A model generated the notes under the pieces. It saw only the letters and a list, made by a program, of their open reading frames with translations, did not search any database and had not been told where the DNA came from. Shown here piece after piece: positions 26,970 to 34,385 of a stretch of DNA of 64,000 bases. Position 1 is the stretch's first letter; each line of letters opens with the position of its first letter. The stretch comes from CAYZJB01 sp964478735 (GTDB taxonomy: Bacteria; CLD3; SB21): contig CAYZJB010000007.1 in assembly GCA_964478735.1 (NCBI GenBank), positions 8,856-72,855 of the forward strand, in the 5' to 3' direction. The translations under genes were made by a program, and so were the position numbers.

Positions 26970-26998
26970 AAGATACGGCAGTTGTTTGATCAGTGCAA
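26970..26998 (-). promoter_or_regulatory. Promoter-like site in the 26-27 kb stretch
   Basis: Minus strand TTGCAC (26993-26998), 17-bp spacer, TATCTT (26970-26975). The start would fall at about 26963, on the ATG of the 123-aa ORF. Confidence 0.5.
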
Positions 26999-27008
26999 CT
27001 TATTACGT

Positions 27009-27068
27009 AAAAAAATCCGGCGCCAGTAGTGAGTAAGGGAGGAATGGGGTTCTTGATCTACCGGCGCC
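27009..27068 (-). terminator. Probable terminator of the oxidoreductase operon
   Basis: Inverted repeat GGCGCCGGTAG/CTACTGGCGCC (arms 27058-27068 and 27019-27029, 10 of 11 pairs) with a 28-nt loop, followed on the minus strand by GGA and seven T. The loop is long for a classical terminator. Confidence 0.6.
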
Positions 27069-27094
27069 GAAAATGCAGGGATGTGAGAGGAGTT

Positions 27095-28150
27095 TCAAAC
27101 GATATCGTTCTCCGGATGATCGTAGCCGCCTTCATAAGCGCGGATGCCCCATTCGAAAGCTTCTTCATTCAGCGGAACCATGGCGCATTTTTCTTTAAGA
27201 GCCTGACGAATGCCAACCAGGAAGCTTTCCTTTGGAAATAGACCCGTCGCGGCCTGCAAGGCTCCGAGAGCAACTACGTTCTTGACCATTGGCCGTCCAA
27301 GGTCGTGCGCGATCTGCGTCATAGGTATCCCGATCACATGAACACCGCTCATTTCAGGGGTATCCGCAATCACGGAACTGTCGTAGATGACATATCCGTT
27401 TACAGCAACTGCATGACCGAATTTATTCAAACTGGGAGCGTTGAAAGCAATCAGTATCGTCGGCGTAGGGGCAGCCGGTGACAATACTTCATCTTCTGCA
27501 ATATGGACATCGGCATAGGAGGTTCCGCCGCGTGATTCAGGGCCATAACTGGGTATATGTGTGGCATCAAATCCTTCATTAATGCCTATCCGTGCCACCA
27601 GCATGGCCGCCGTTTGTGCTCCGTCCCCTCCTGCTCCGGCGAACTTCAATGCCACATCACTTGGTGCAAGATGGTGTGGGAACTCGTGCGCATATCGTTC
27701 GACTTTTTCTTGAGTTCCGCCAATTGCATTCATCAGGGCATCCGGTTCAAACGACGGTTCGCCGAGTTCAAACCATGGTTCTCTTAACTCGTCCTTTTTG
27801 ATTCCCAGCGGAAATACCTGGGTCATCTGATCTTTGACCCACATCTCAGCCTCCTGAGGCGTCAACTTGAGATGGGTAGGACATTCAGACAGGATTTCGA
27901 CGAAGCAAAATCCTCGCCTTTCNNNNNNNNNNNNNNNNNNNNNNNNNNNNNNNNNNNNNNNNNNNNNNNNNNNNNNNNNNNNNNNNNNNNNNNNNNNNNN
28001 NNNNNNNNNNNNNNNNNNNNNNATACTTTCCGCCATATATTTGTGGATCAGTCCATGTCCGCATCCCGGGCAGTAGTGCGTCGAATGAGCCTTAAGTCCC
28101 TCTCCATGGGCGTGCCGTTCGAACGTCTCGTAAAAAACCCCTGTTGTCAT
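27095..28150 (-). CDS. 2-oxoacid:ferredoxin oxidoreductase beta-gamma fusion (interrupted by assembly gap)
   Basis: The N-terminal 42 residues (HYCPGCGHGLIHKYMAES) are the start of a thiamine-diphosphate-binding beta subunit. After the 100-N gap comes its C-terminal end (GFCFVEILSECPTHLKLTP...) and then, in the same frame, a complete gamma subunit (ALKFAGAGGDGAQTAAMLVARIG...SYGPESRGGTSYADV). Beta subunits need about 170 residues between the two visible parts, so the gap hides roughly 0.5 kb. The frame agreement across the Ns is a coincidence of the placeholder. The join between beta and gamma (after FPLGIKKDE) is outside the gap and appears genuine. The start overlaps the alpha gene stop by 4 bp. 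The enzyme oxidises a 2-oxoacid (2-oxoglutarate or branched-chain) with CoA and ferredoxin. Confidence 0.85.
   Translation of the reverse strand: MTTGVFYETFERHAHGEGLKAHSTHYCPGCGHGLIHKYMAESXXXXXXXXXXXXXXXXXXXXXXXXXXXXXXXXXXERRGFCFVEILSECPTHLKLTPQEAEMWVKDQMTQVFPLGIKKDELREPWFELGEPSFEPDALMNAIGGTQEKVERYAHEFPHHLAPSDVALKFAGAGGDGAQTAAMLVARIGINEGFDATHIPSYGPESRGGTSYADVHIAEDEVLSPAAPTPTILIAFNAPSLNKFGHAVAVNGYVIYDSSVIADTPEMSGVHVIGIPMTQIAHDLGRPMVKNVVALGALQAATGLFPKESFLVGIRQALKEKCAMVPLNEEAFEWGIRAYEGGYDHPENDIV
27923..28022. other. Assembly gap of 100 N
   Basis: Exactly 100 N, the conventional placeholder for a scaffold gap of unknown length. It lies inside the beta part of the oxidoreductase gene, where about 500 bp of coding sequence should be. 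Confidence 0.98.
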
Positions 28151-29535
28151 GCGATCACCTCCTCCATGGATTCGACCTGTTCGATGATTTCCTGCTGACC
28201 TGGCAATACTCCGCCGTAGTGCCGGACATTCTCGATCGGAGGAATGTTCGCACCGGCCTTTTGCAAGGCAAGGCGAAGTTCGTCTTCCAGTTGTCCGTTC
28301 CCTGCCTCGATGACAAGGATTCGGTGAACTCGGCCCATGGTTTTCATCAGGGCGTCGATCGGAAATGGCCAGAGTGTTATCGGTCGAAATAATCCGACCC
28401 GCATGCCTCGTCGTCTCAGAACCTGAACTGCTCCCTTGGCCATGCGGGCCGGCGTATTGCAGGCAACCAGGAGGATGTCGGCATCGTCGCAGTAGAAGCA
28501 GTCAGAGCGTTGTTCCTGTTTCGCTATCCGGTAATATTTGTCGTTCAAATGCTGATTATGCTTTTCGAGATCGGGCTCACTGAGATAAATCGAACTGACG
28601 AGATTTTGCCGGTGATCATGGTCTCCGGAAACGGACCACGAAGGAAGTCCCGGTTTTTTCATGTACTTTGGCAACACCACGCGGCCGGTCATTTGACCCA
28701 TGTAGCCGTCACCGACGATGATCACGGGATTCCGGTAACGGAAACTCAATTCGAATGCCAGATACGTCAAATCGAGCATTTCCTGAGGAGTTGACGGCGC
28801 CAGAACGATTGCGTGGGTATTGCCGTGACCCAAACCGCGGCACACGAGTTTAATGTCGGCCTGTTCCGGCCCGATATTGCCCAGGCCCGGACCTCCCCGC
28901 ATGACATTTACAAAAACTGCGGGCAGTTCCGCTCCGATCATGTACGAGATTCCCTCCAACATGAGACTGAACCCTGGAGACGACGTGAATGTCATGCACG
29001 GCAGTCCGGCACCTGCGCATCCGTACATGTAATTGACCGTTGCTACCTCACTCACGGCCTGCAAAAAGACTCCGTTGAGCTCCGGCAGCAACTTCGCCAT
29101 AAGCTCGGCTCCTTCGGTTGACGGTGTGATCGGGTACCCGTAAAAATGACGGCAACCCGCTAGGAGAGCCCCGATCGCTGAGGCATACGTACCTTTGATG
29201 ACAAGCGGCTCGACGTCGGGCAGAGCGACGGACAGTCCGGGAATATCGACCGGAGCCGGGATCGTCCGTTTTTTCGGGCCCTTCAGGGCAGCAGGATCCG
29301 TTAATTCATAAACCTCGCTGGTTTCACTTGGCCGTAACCCGTAGGGCTCCGGACACGCACTTATACAAAGACCGCAACCGTTACAGGAGTCGAGATTGAC
29401 GATCACGGGCACCAGGCCGCTCAGGGGATGAACGTCCTTGCCGAGTGTAATACAATGTTTGGGACACGCGTCGATGCAGCGTCCGCAACCTTTGCAGTAT
29501 TCCGGAAAGACAAATGGTTTGGGTCTCGTTTTCAT
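28147..29535 (-). CDS. 2-oxoacid:ferredoxin oxidoreductase, ferredoxin-alpha fusion
   Basis: 462 aa. Residues about 10-75 hold two 4Fe-4S cluster motifs (CKGCGRCIDACP and CNGCGLCISACP), equivalent to a delta subunit fused at the N terminus. The pyruvate-ferredoxin-oxidoreductase alpha domain follows with GTYASAIGALLAGCRHFYGYPITPSTEGAELMA, AVSEVATVNYMYGCAGAG, SSPGFSLMLEGISYMIGAELPAVFVNVMRGGPGLGNI. With the downstream beta-gamma fusion it makes a two-polypeptide version of a normally four-subunit KorABCD/VorABCD enzyme. TAAGGA lies before the ATG. It is coupled by overlap with the beta-gamma gene. Substrate (2-oxoglutarate, 2-oxoisovalerate or other) is not decidable. Confidence 0.92.
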   Translation of the reverse strand: MKTRPKPFVFPEYCKGCGRCIDACPKHCITLGKDVHPLSGLVPVIVNLDSCNGCGLCISACPEPYGLRPSETSEVYELTDPAALKGPKKRTIPAPVDIPGLSVALPDVEPLVIKGTYASAIGALLAGCRHFYGYPITPSTEGAELMAKLLPELNGVFLQAVSEVATVNYMYGCAGAGLPCMTFTSSPGFSLMLEGISYMIGAELPAVFVNVMRGGPGLGNIGPEQADIKLVCRGLGHGNTHAIVLAPSTPQEMLDLTYLAFELSFRYRNPVIIVGDGYMGQMTGRVVLPKYMKKPGLPSWSVSGDHDHRQNLVSSIYLSEPDLEKHNQHLNDKYYRIAKQEQRSDCFYCDDADILLVACNTPARMAKGAVQVLRRRGMRVGLFRPITLWPFPIDALMKTMGRVHRILVIEAGNGQLEDELRLALQKAGANIPPIENVRHYGGVLPGQQEIIEQVESMEEVIA

Positions 29536-29543
29536 ATCGGTCC

Positions 29544-30077
29544 TTACCGCGACAAGGGCGTCAGGCTATGGACAGAACGTGAAGCACCGTTGACGTCTTT
29601 TTGGGGTTGTCGTATCGTCAAAATGTCCTGCAGAATTCGAATGAGAACGTCTGGAATCGCATTCTTCACAGGCGCCGAAAAGCCACCGCCGACGCCGAAA
29701 TCGATTCCGTCGATACCATAAAGCACGACGGGCGGCAATGCCGTCGACCTCAACGAAGCCGTACGTAACGCCGCCACGACACTATTGACCTGGATCGAAT
29801 AGGTGAAATACTCCTCCGGTACATCATCGGTGGCAAGATCGAAGCGGTGTACCGTTCCCGGTAAGTGATCGGAACATACCGAACCGATCAGAATCACGGC
29901 CCGCGCCTGAAGCCAGGCATCGATCTCCGGTATACGATCGTTGGTATGGGTCACGATCGTCACATCCGGCAGATCGAATTTTTCCAGTTCTCGGGCCACG
30001 TCGATCCCGACCGTATCGTCATGCCGATGCTCGGAACCGATTCCAACGATCAAAATTTTGTTGGTTAACCTCTCCAT
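29544..30077 (-). CDS. HycI/HyaD-like maturation-protease-fold protein
   Basis: 177 aa. The N-terminal ILIVGIGSEHRHDDTVGIDVA matches the hydrogenase maturation protease pattern GxGNxxxxDDGxG, with Ser in place of the usual Asn and Thr in place of the second Gly position. Later parts (AVILIGSVCSDHLPGTVHRFD, SIQVNSVVAALRTA, VVLYGIDG) follow the same fold, where the second metal ligand is normally a late His. No hydrogenase genes are in the window. It begins directly after the CoA-transferase stop and ends 8 bp before the ferredoxin-alpha gene. It could process or regulate the oxidoreductase (inference), or serve a remote hydrogenase. Confidence 0.7.
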   Translation of the reverse strand: MERLTNKILIVGIGSEHRHDDTVGIDVARELEKFDLPDVTIVTHTNDRIPEIDAWLQARAVILIGSVCSDHLPGTVHRFDLATDDVPEEYFTYSIQVNSVVAALRTASLRSTALPPVVLYGIDGIDFGVGGGFSAPVKNAIPDVLIRILQDILTIRQPQKDVNGASRSVHSLTPLSR

Positions 30078-31385
30078 TCAATTTCGTCTCGTGTAGTGAA
30101 ATCTTTCCTGGGCGGCTTTGGCCAGTTCTTCTCTGAATTGAGGATGCGCGATATTGATCAACGCTTCGGCTCGTTCCCTTAAGTTTTTGCCGTGCAGGTA
30201 GGCAATGCCGTATTCCGTCACCACGTAATGTACGTCGGCACGCGTCGTAACCACGCCGGCGCCGTTTTTCAATACAGGCACGATGCGAGACACCTTGCCT
30301 CCCGCTGCCGTCGAAGGAATCGCGATGATCGGTTTGCCGCCGCGACTGTACGCGGCACCGCGAATGAAGTCGACCTGTCCGCCAAAGCCTGAAAAAATTC
30401 GTGTGCCGATCGAATCGGAACATACCTGTCCGGTCATATCGACTTCGATGGCGGAATTGATGGCGACCATCATCTCGTTCCTCGAGATGATGAATGGATC
30501 GTTGGTGTAATCGCACGGCCGGAATTCAAAAATCGGATTGTTGTCCAGATAATCGTACAGTTCCCGGCTTCCGAGCGCAAAAGTTCCGATCACCTTGCCC
30601 GGATGAAGCGTTTTTTTCGTTCCGTTCACAATCCCTTTTTCGATGGCGTTGACGATGCCGTCGGATACCATTTCCGTATGAATGCCGAGGTTTTTCTTGT
30701 CGCTCAGCGATTCCAAAACGGCGTCGGGAATTCCGCCGATGCCCAGTTGCAGGGTCGAGCCATCTTCGACGAGCGTGGCGACAAACTGCCCGATGCGGCG
30801 TTCAATGTCGGTCGCCGGGGCCCGATTGAGCGTCGGGAGGTCTTCGCTGACTTCCACAACTTTGGAAACCTTGGACACATGGACAAAGCAGTCGCCCAGT
30901 GTCCTCGGCATTTTGTCGTTGACCTCGGCTAGGACAATTTTCGCGTTTTTGATGGCCGACATGGTCACAAGCGTTTCGACCCCGATGGACATGAATCCAT
31001 GATCGTCGGGGCGTGTGGTCTGGATCACTGCAATATCGAGACGCTTCTGACCGGAATCGAACAGACCGGGAATTTCATGTAGAAAAACCGGGATGTAATC
31101 GGCCCTCCCGTCATTGACGGCGTCGCGGTCGGCAGGACCGACAAAAAGCGAGTTGTGCCGGAAATGCCCTTCCATCTCCGGCTTGGAAAGCGGGTCATCG
31201 CCGACCAGTAGAACGTGCGTTACCTCAACGTCGGTCAGTTCTTCTTTACGTCGGGCAAGCGCTTTGACGAGCGTGTACGGCGTCGCAGCGTTACCGCTTG
31301 AAAATACTCTGTCGCCAGGCTTGACTAATAAAACGGCCTCTTCGGCTGAAACTTTTTTGCGTTCGTAATCATCACGCCAATTCAT
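30078..31385 (-). CDS. Acetyl-CoA hydrolase/4-hydroxybutyrate CoA-transferase family protein
   Basis: 435 aa. Two alpha/beta domains of the class I CoA-transferase fold: the N-terminal half has KPGDRVFSSGNAATPYTLVKAL, the C-terminal half has IGTFALGSRELYDYLDNNP. The catalytic Glu is in MMVAINSAIEVDMTGQV, followed by GTRIFSGFGGQVDFIRGA. The family moves CoA between acetate, succinate, butyrate or 4-hydroxybutyrate, or hydrolyses acetyl-CoA. First gene of the operon leading into the 2-oxoacid oxidoreductase, so it may handle the acyl-CoA that the latter makes, saving the thioester energy (inference). An AGGA precedes the ATG. Confidence 0.9.
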   Translation of the reverse strand: MNWRDDYERKKVSAEEAVLLVKPGDRVFSSGNAATPYTLVKALARRKEELTDVEVTHVLLVGDDPLSKPEMEGHFRHNSLFVGPADRDAVNDGRADYIPVFLHEIPGLFDSGQKRLDIAVIQTTRPDDHGFMSIGVETLVTMSAIKNAKIVLAEVNDKMPRTLGDCFVHVSKVSKVVEVSEDLPTLNRAPATDIERRIGQFVATLVEDGSTLQLGIGGIPDAVLESLSDKKNLGIHTEMVSDGIVNAIEKGIVNGTKKTLHPGKVIGTFALGSRELYDYLDNNPIFEFRPCDYTNDPFIISRNEMMVAINSAIEVDMTGQVCSDSIGTRIFSGFGGQVDFIRGAAYSRGGKPIIAIPSTAAGGKVSRIVPVLKNGAGVVTTRADVHYVVTEYGIAYLHGKNLRERAEALINIAHPQFREELAKAAQERFHYTRRN

Positions 31386-31568
31386 ATGGCTATCCTGGTT
31401 TGCCTGTAGGCAAGTTACAAAATTCTCAAAGGCGCTTATACGATGATCGTCAGATCAACAATTGATTTATGTCATATTATGAGGTTTAAGTTAATGGTTA
31501 ATCGTGTGTTACAGGTATCCAAGCTCGTCCATTATGCTTGAATATTCGTCATGGTATGTGAAACGAGT

Positions 31569-31597
31569 TTGATTTTCTTATTTCCGACGCCTATATT
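31569..31597 (+). promoter_or_regulatory. Promoter of the yggS-divIVA-PNP operon
   Basis: TTGATT (31569-31574), 17-bp spacer, TATATT (31592-31597); start near 31604, leader about 95 nt. The remaining divergent space 31386-31568 should also hold the minus-strand CoA-transferase promoter; the best guess there is TTAACC-16-TAATAT, which is not convincing. Confidence 0.7.
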
Positions 31598-31698
31598 CTT
31601 GTAATCAAGGAATTTGCCGCAGCTTGATTTTCTCTTTCATTTTATCGTGATCGGCCGAAATTCCAGCCATTCTGAATGAGTCGAAGGTTAGTAGTCCA

Positions 31699-32469
31699 AT
31701 GGATGCGAACGCTGAAATTCTCCAGACGATCCAGCAAGCGGTCACAGATTTAAAAAAACGCGTCCGTGCCGCCGCCCAAAAAGCCGGACGCAATCCGAAA
31801 GACATCCGAATCATTGCCGTTACAAAAACACATCCGCCGGAATTTGTTGTGGCGGCGGTTCGAGCCGGACTTTCGGACATCGGTGAAAATAAGGTTCAGG
31901 AGGCCAAGGACAAGTTCTCCATCCTCCCGCCCGATATCACCTACCGGCGCCATCTCATCGGACATCTCCAGACCAATAAAGTCCGGCAGAGCGTCGAACT
32001 CTTCGATCTCATTCATTCGGTCGACTCCCTGCGATTGGCGCAGGAAATTGACAAGCGGTGTTATACGACGGACCGCGTCATGCCGATCCTGATCCAGGTC
32101 AATACGTCGCGCGAAAAAAGCAAATACGGAATCGAACCGGACGACACGTTGACGCTGGTCAAACAGGCGGCCGAACTCAAAAATGTCCGGATCAAAGGAT
32201 TGATGACCATCGGGGCATTGACGGCCAGCATGGCGCAGGATCCTGAAAAAGTCCGAGGTTACTTCAAGCGATTGCGCGATCTACAACAGATGATCATCGA
32301 CGCGGCCATTCCCAACGTCGACATGGATGTCTTGTCCATGGGGATGACCCACGACTTTGAAACGGCAATCGAAGAAGGTGCGACGCTGTTGCGCATCGGT
32401 ACTGCGATTTTTGGCAAACGGCAGCGAAAGGCATTCAAACTCACTCCAAAGCCGGAGGAACCGAAATGA
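31699..32469 (+). CDS. yggS: YggS/PROSC family PLP homeostasis protein
   Basis: 256 aa. PLP-binding barrel of the alanine-racemase type without the second domain: IRIIAVTKTHPPEF (PLP lysine in TKTH), GENKVQEAKDK, HLIGHLQTNKVR, ILIQVNTSREKSKYGI, IKGLMTIG, and LSMGMTHDFETAIEEGATLLRIGTAIFG. It binds pyridoxal phosphate and controls its free level; no catalysis is established for the family. First gene of a five-gene plus-strand operon and overlapping divIVA by 4 bp. The yggS-divIVA neighbourhood recalls the ylmE-divIVA cluster of Gram-positive bacteria, a linkage to cell division known there. Confidence 0.95.
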   Translation: MDANAEILQTIQQAVTDLKKRVRAAAQKAGRNPKDIRIIAVTKTHPPEFVVAAVRAGLSDIGENKVQEAKDKFSILPPDITYRRHLIGHLQTNKVRQSVELFDLIHSVDSLRLAQEIDKRCYTTDRVMPILIQVNTSREKSKYGIEPDDTLTLVKQAAELKNVRIKGLMTIGALTASMAQDPEKVRGYFKRLRDLQQMIIDAAIPNVDMDVLSMGMTHDFETAIEEGATLLRIGTAIFGKRQRKAFKLTPKPEEPK

Positions 32470-33137
32470 AACTTTCCTCGGCCGACATTCGCCAGCAGGA
32501 GTTTCCAGGACAATTGCGGGGATTCAATAAAACGGAAGTGCGGGCGTTTTTGGAGATCGCCGCCGATGTCGTTGATTCGTTGAATGAAAATCTGGCCGAG
32601 GCCGAACGGCGGCTGGCGGCAAGTAAGGATGAAACGGAACGGCTTCAGAGTGCCCTGCGCGCCAAAGACCAGGCCATCGACGAACTGAAACATAAGCTGG
32701 TCGCCGCCACCGAAGCCGTCGACGTCAAGATGCAGGCGGCAATGACGATCGAAACGGCCCGAAATGAAGCCGAGCATATTCTAAAAAACGCGCGCACGCG
32801 GCTCCAGGAGTTGGAGACCGAGATCGAACTCTTGTCGAAAAAACGCGCGAAAATGATGGAGTTGTTCCGCGCCTATCTGGAAAGCCAGCTCGCCGCCCTG
32901 CCGGAAGGTGAGGTCGGAGCGGAATCGGGTCCGGTCACGGTCGAAAAAACCGTCGATCCACAAAAAGAAGATCGAAAGCAGCAGGTCATCGAGGATCTCA
33001 ATAGTCTGGTCACCCAGAAAACGGCGATGTTCCGCAAGGCGGATTTCCACAAAATGCTCGGCGACGACGCAGAAAAACGTTCGGACGAACTGATCGATAA
33101 AATTTTTTCCGATATCCATAAGAAACAGTCTGAGTAA
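32466..33137 (+). CDS. DivIVA-domain coiled-coil protein
   Basis: 223 aa. The N-terminal LSSADIRQQEFPGQLRGFNKTEVRAFLE is the DivIVA lipid-binding signature. A long coiled coil (about 35-140) follows. A separate C-terminal module (about 175-223) contains DLNSLVTQKTAMFRKADFHKMLGDDAEKRSDELIDKIFSDIHKK-type sequence, repeated in the next small gene. DivIVA/GpsB proteins bind curved membrane and scaffold division or polar growth machinery. Coupled by ATGA overlap to yggS. The C-terminal module is not part of classical DivIVA as I know it. Confidence 0.88.
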   Translation: MKLSSADIRQQEFPGQLRGFNKTEVRAFLEIAADVVDSLNENLAEAERRLAASKDETERLQSALRAKDQAIDELKHKLVAATEAVDVKMQAAMTIETARNEAEHILKNARTRLQELETEIELLSKKRAKMMELFRAYLESQLAALPEGEVGAESGPVTVEKTVDPQKEDRKQQVIEDLNSLVTQKTAMFRKADFHKMLGDDAEKRSDELIDKIFSDIHKKQSE

Positions 33138-33147
33138 GGAGGTCGCC

Positions 33148-33333
33148 ATGAGCGAATCCGAAGACGAAAAGAAGAAAAAAGCCAAAGAAGACCTGGACAA
33201 TCTGTCCAAATTTCCAACCAGCGTATTCAAAAAATCCGATTTTGAAAAAATGCTCGGTGAAGATGCCGATGAAAAATCGGATGCGTTGATTCACCGCATC
33301 TTTTCGGAAATCAAAAAAAAATTCAGCAAATAG
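33148..33333 (+). CDS. Small protein copying the C-terminal module of the upstream DivIVA protein
   Basis: 61 aa, ATG preceded by AAGGAGG-like TAAGGAGGTCGCC at 7 nt. The highly charged N terminus (SESEDEKKKKAKEDL) leads into VFKKSDFEKMLGEDADEKSD followed by LIHRIFSEIKKK. This matches the end of the upstream protein position by position: F-K/R-K-x-DF-x-KMLG-x-DA-x-x-x-SD-x-LI-x-x-IFS-x-I-x-KK. It lies 10 bp after divIVA and 9 bp before the phosphorylase gene. It looks like a stand-alone duplicate of an uncharacterised interaction module. It could compete with or bridge the DivIVA partner (inference). Confidence 0.85.
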   Translation: MSESEDEKKKKAKEDLDNLSKFPTSVFKKSDFEKMLGEDADEKSDALIHRIFSEIKKKFSK

Positions 33334-33342
33334 GAAGAACGC

Positions 33343-34164
33343 ATGGGTGAACTGTTGCGCGAGATGGACGAGGCCGTCCGGGCGATACGAAAAAAGACGA
33401 ACGTCCAACCGGAAGTCGGCATCATCTTGGGTACCGGTCTTGGCGGGCTTGCGCTGGAAATCGATATACAGGCGGAAATTCCCTATCCTGACATCCCCTA
33501 TTTTTCCGTGTCGACCGTGGAGTCTCATGCCGGCAAAATGATTTTCGGCACGCTTGGTGGAAAACGCGTCGTAGCCATGCAGGGCCGATTTCATTTCTAC
33601 GAGGGTTACACGATGCAGCAGATCACGTTTCCCGTTCGCGTGATGAAAAGTCTCGGCGTCAAGGCGTTGCTCGTGTCCAATGCCTGCGGGGGGATGAACC
33701 CGCAGTTTCGCGCCGGTGACATCATGATCATGGACGACCATATCAACCTGCTCGGCGACAATCCTCTGCGTGGAAAAAATGAAGATAGTTTAGGTCCGCG
33801 ATTTCCCGACATGAGCGAGCCGTACTCCAAAAAACTGATCGCACTGGCAGAGTCGATCGCGCTCGAAGAGAAAATCAAAGTTCAAAAAGGCGTGTACGTG
33901 GCCGTGATGGGTCCCAATCTCGAGACACGTGCGGAATACCGGTTTCTCCGCCTCATCGGTGCGGACGTCGTCGGTATGTCGACGGTGCCTGAGGTTATCG
34001 TCGCGAATCACATGAGCTTGCCCGTTCTGGGCATATCGATCATCACGGACGAGTGCTTCCCCGACGCGCTGGAACCGGTCGACATTCAAAAAATCATCCG
34101 TACGGCCGGTGAAGCCGAACCGAAGATGACGCGCATTATGAAACGGGTAATCGAGAAATTGTAA
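33343..34164 (+). CDS. Purine nucleoside phosphorylase (trimeric type I)
   Basis: 273 aa. Signature features of PNP class I: VGIILGTGLGGLA phosphate loop, SHAGKMIFGTLGG, AMQGRFHFYEGY, NACGGMNPQFRAGDIMIMDDHIN, GPNLETRAEYRFLRLIGADVVGMSTVPEVIVA. The reaction is purine nucleoside plus phosphate to base plus ribose-1-phosphate. MTA phosphorylase is related, but the Asn-containing NACGG and the GMSTVPE box favour PNP. TAGGAAG precedes the ATG by 5 nt. It overlaps the DUF2905 gene by one base. Confidence 0.94.
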   Translation: MGELLREMDEAVRAIRKKTNVQPEVGIILGTGLGGLALEIDIQAEIPYPDIPYFSVSTVESHAGKMIFGTLGGKRVVAMQGRFHFYEGYTMQQITFPVRVMKSLGVKALLVSNACGGMNPQFRAGDIMIMDDHINLLGDNPLRGKNEDSLGPRFPDMSEPYSKKLIALAESIALEEKIKVQKGVYVAVMGPNLETRAEYRFLRLIGADVVGMSTVPEVIVANHMSLPVLGISIITDECFPDALEPVDIQKIIRTAGEAEPKMTRIMKRVIEKL

Positions 34165-34385
34165 TGGGTGAATTCGCGCCACTCGGACGCCTGTTGATCG
34201 GGCTCGGCGCGCTCATGATCCTGATCGGCGTCGTCCTGCTGTTTAGCGACAGAATTCCCTGGCTCGGCCGTCTGCCGGGCGATTTTCATATCAAAAAGGA
34301 TGGATTTTCTGTTTATTTCCCACTCACAACCAGCATTCTGATCAGCATTATTCTCTCGCTTTTATTCTGGCTGTTTCGCCGGTAA
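34164..34385 (+). CDS. DUF2905 family small membrane protein
   Basis: 73 aa with two membrane helices (about 7-27 and 53-71) joined by a loop containing IPWLGRLPGDFHIKKDGFSVYFPL, the diagnostic DUF2905 loop. Function unknown; the family is widespread and often linked to RuvB or division genes. Last gene of the yggS operon; converges directly (no gap) with ggt. Confidence 0.92.
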   Translation: MGEFAPLGRLLIGLGALMILIGVVLLFSDRIPWLGRLPGDFHIKKDGFSVYFPLTTSILISIILSLLFWLFRR

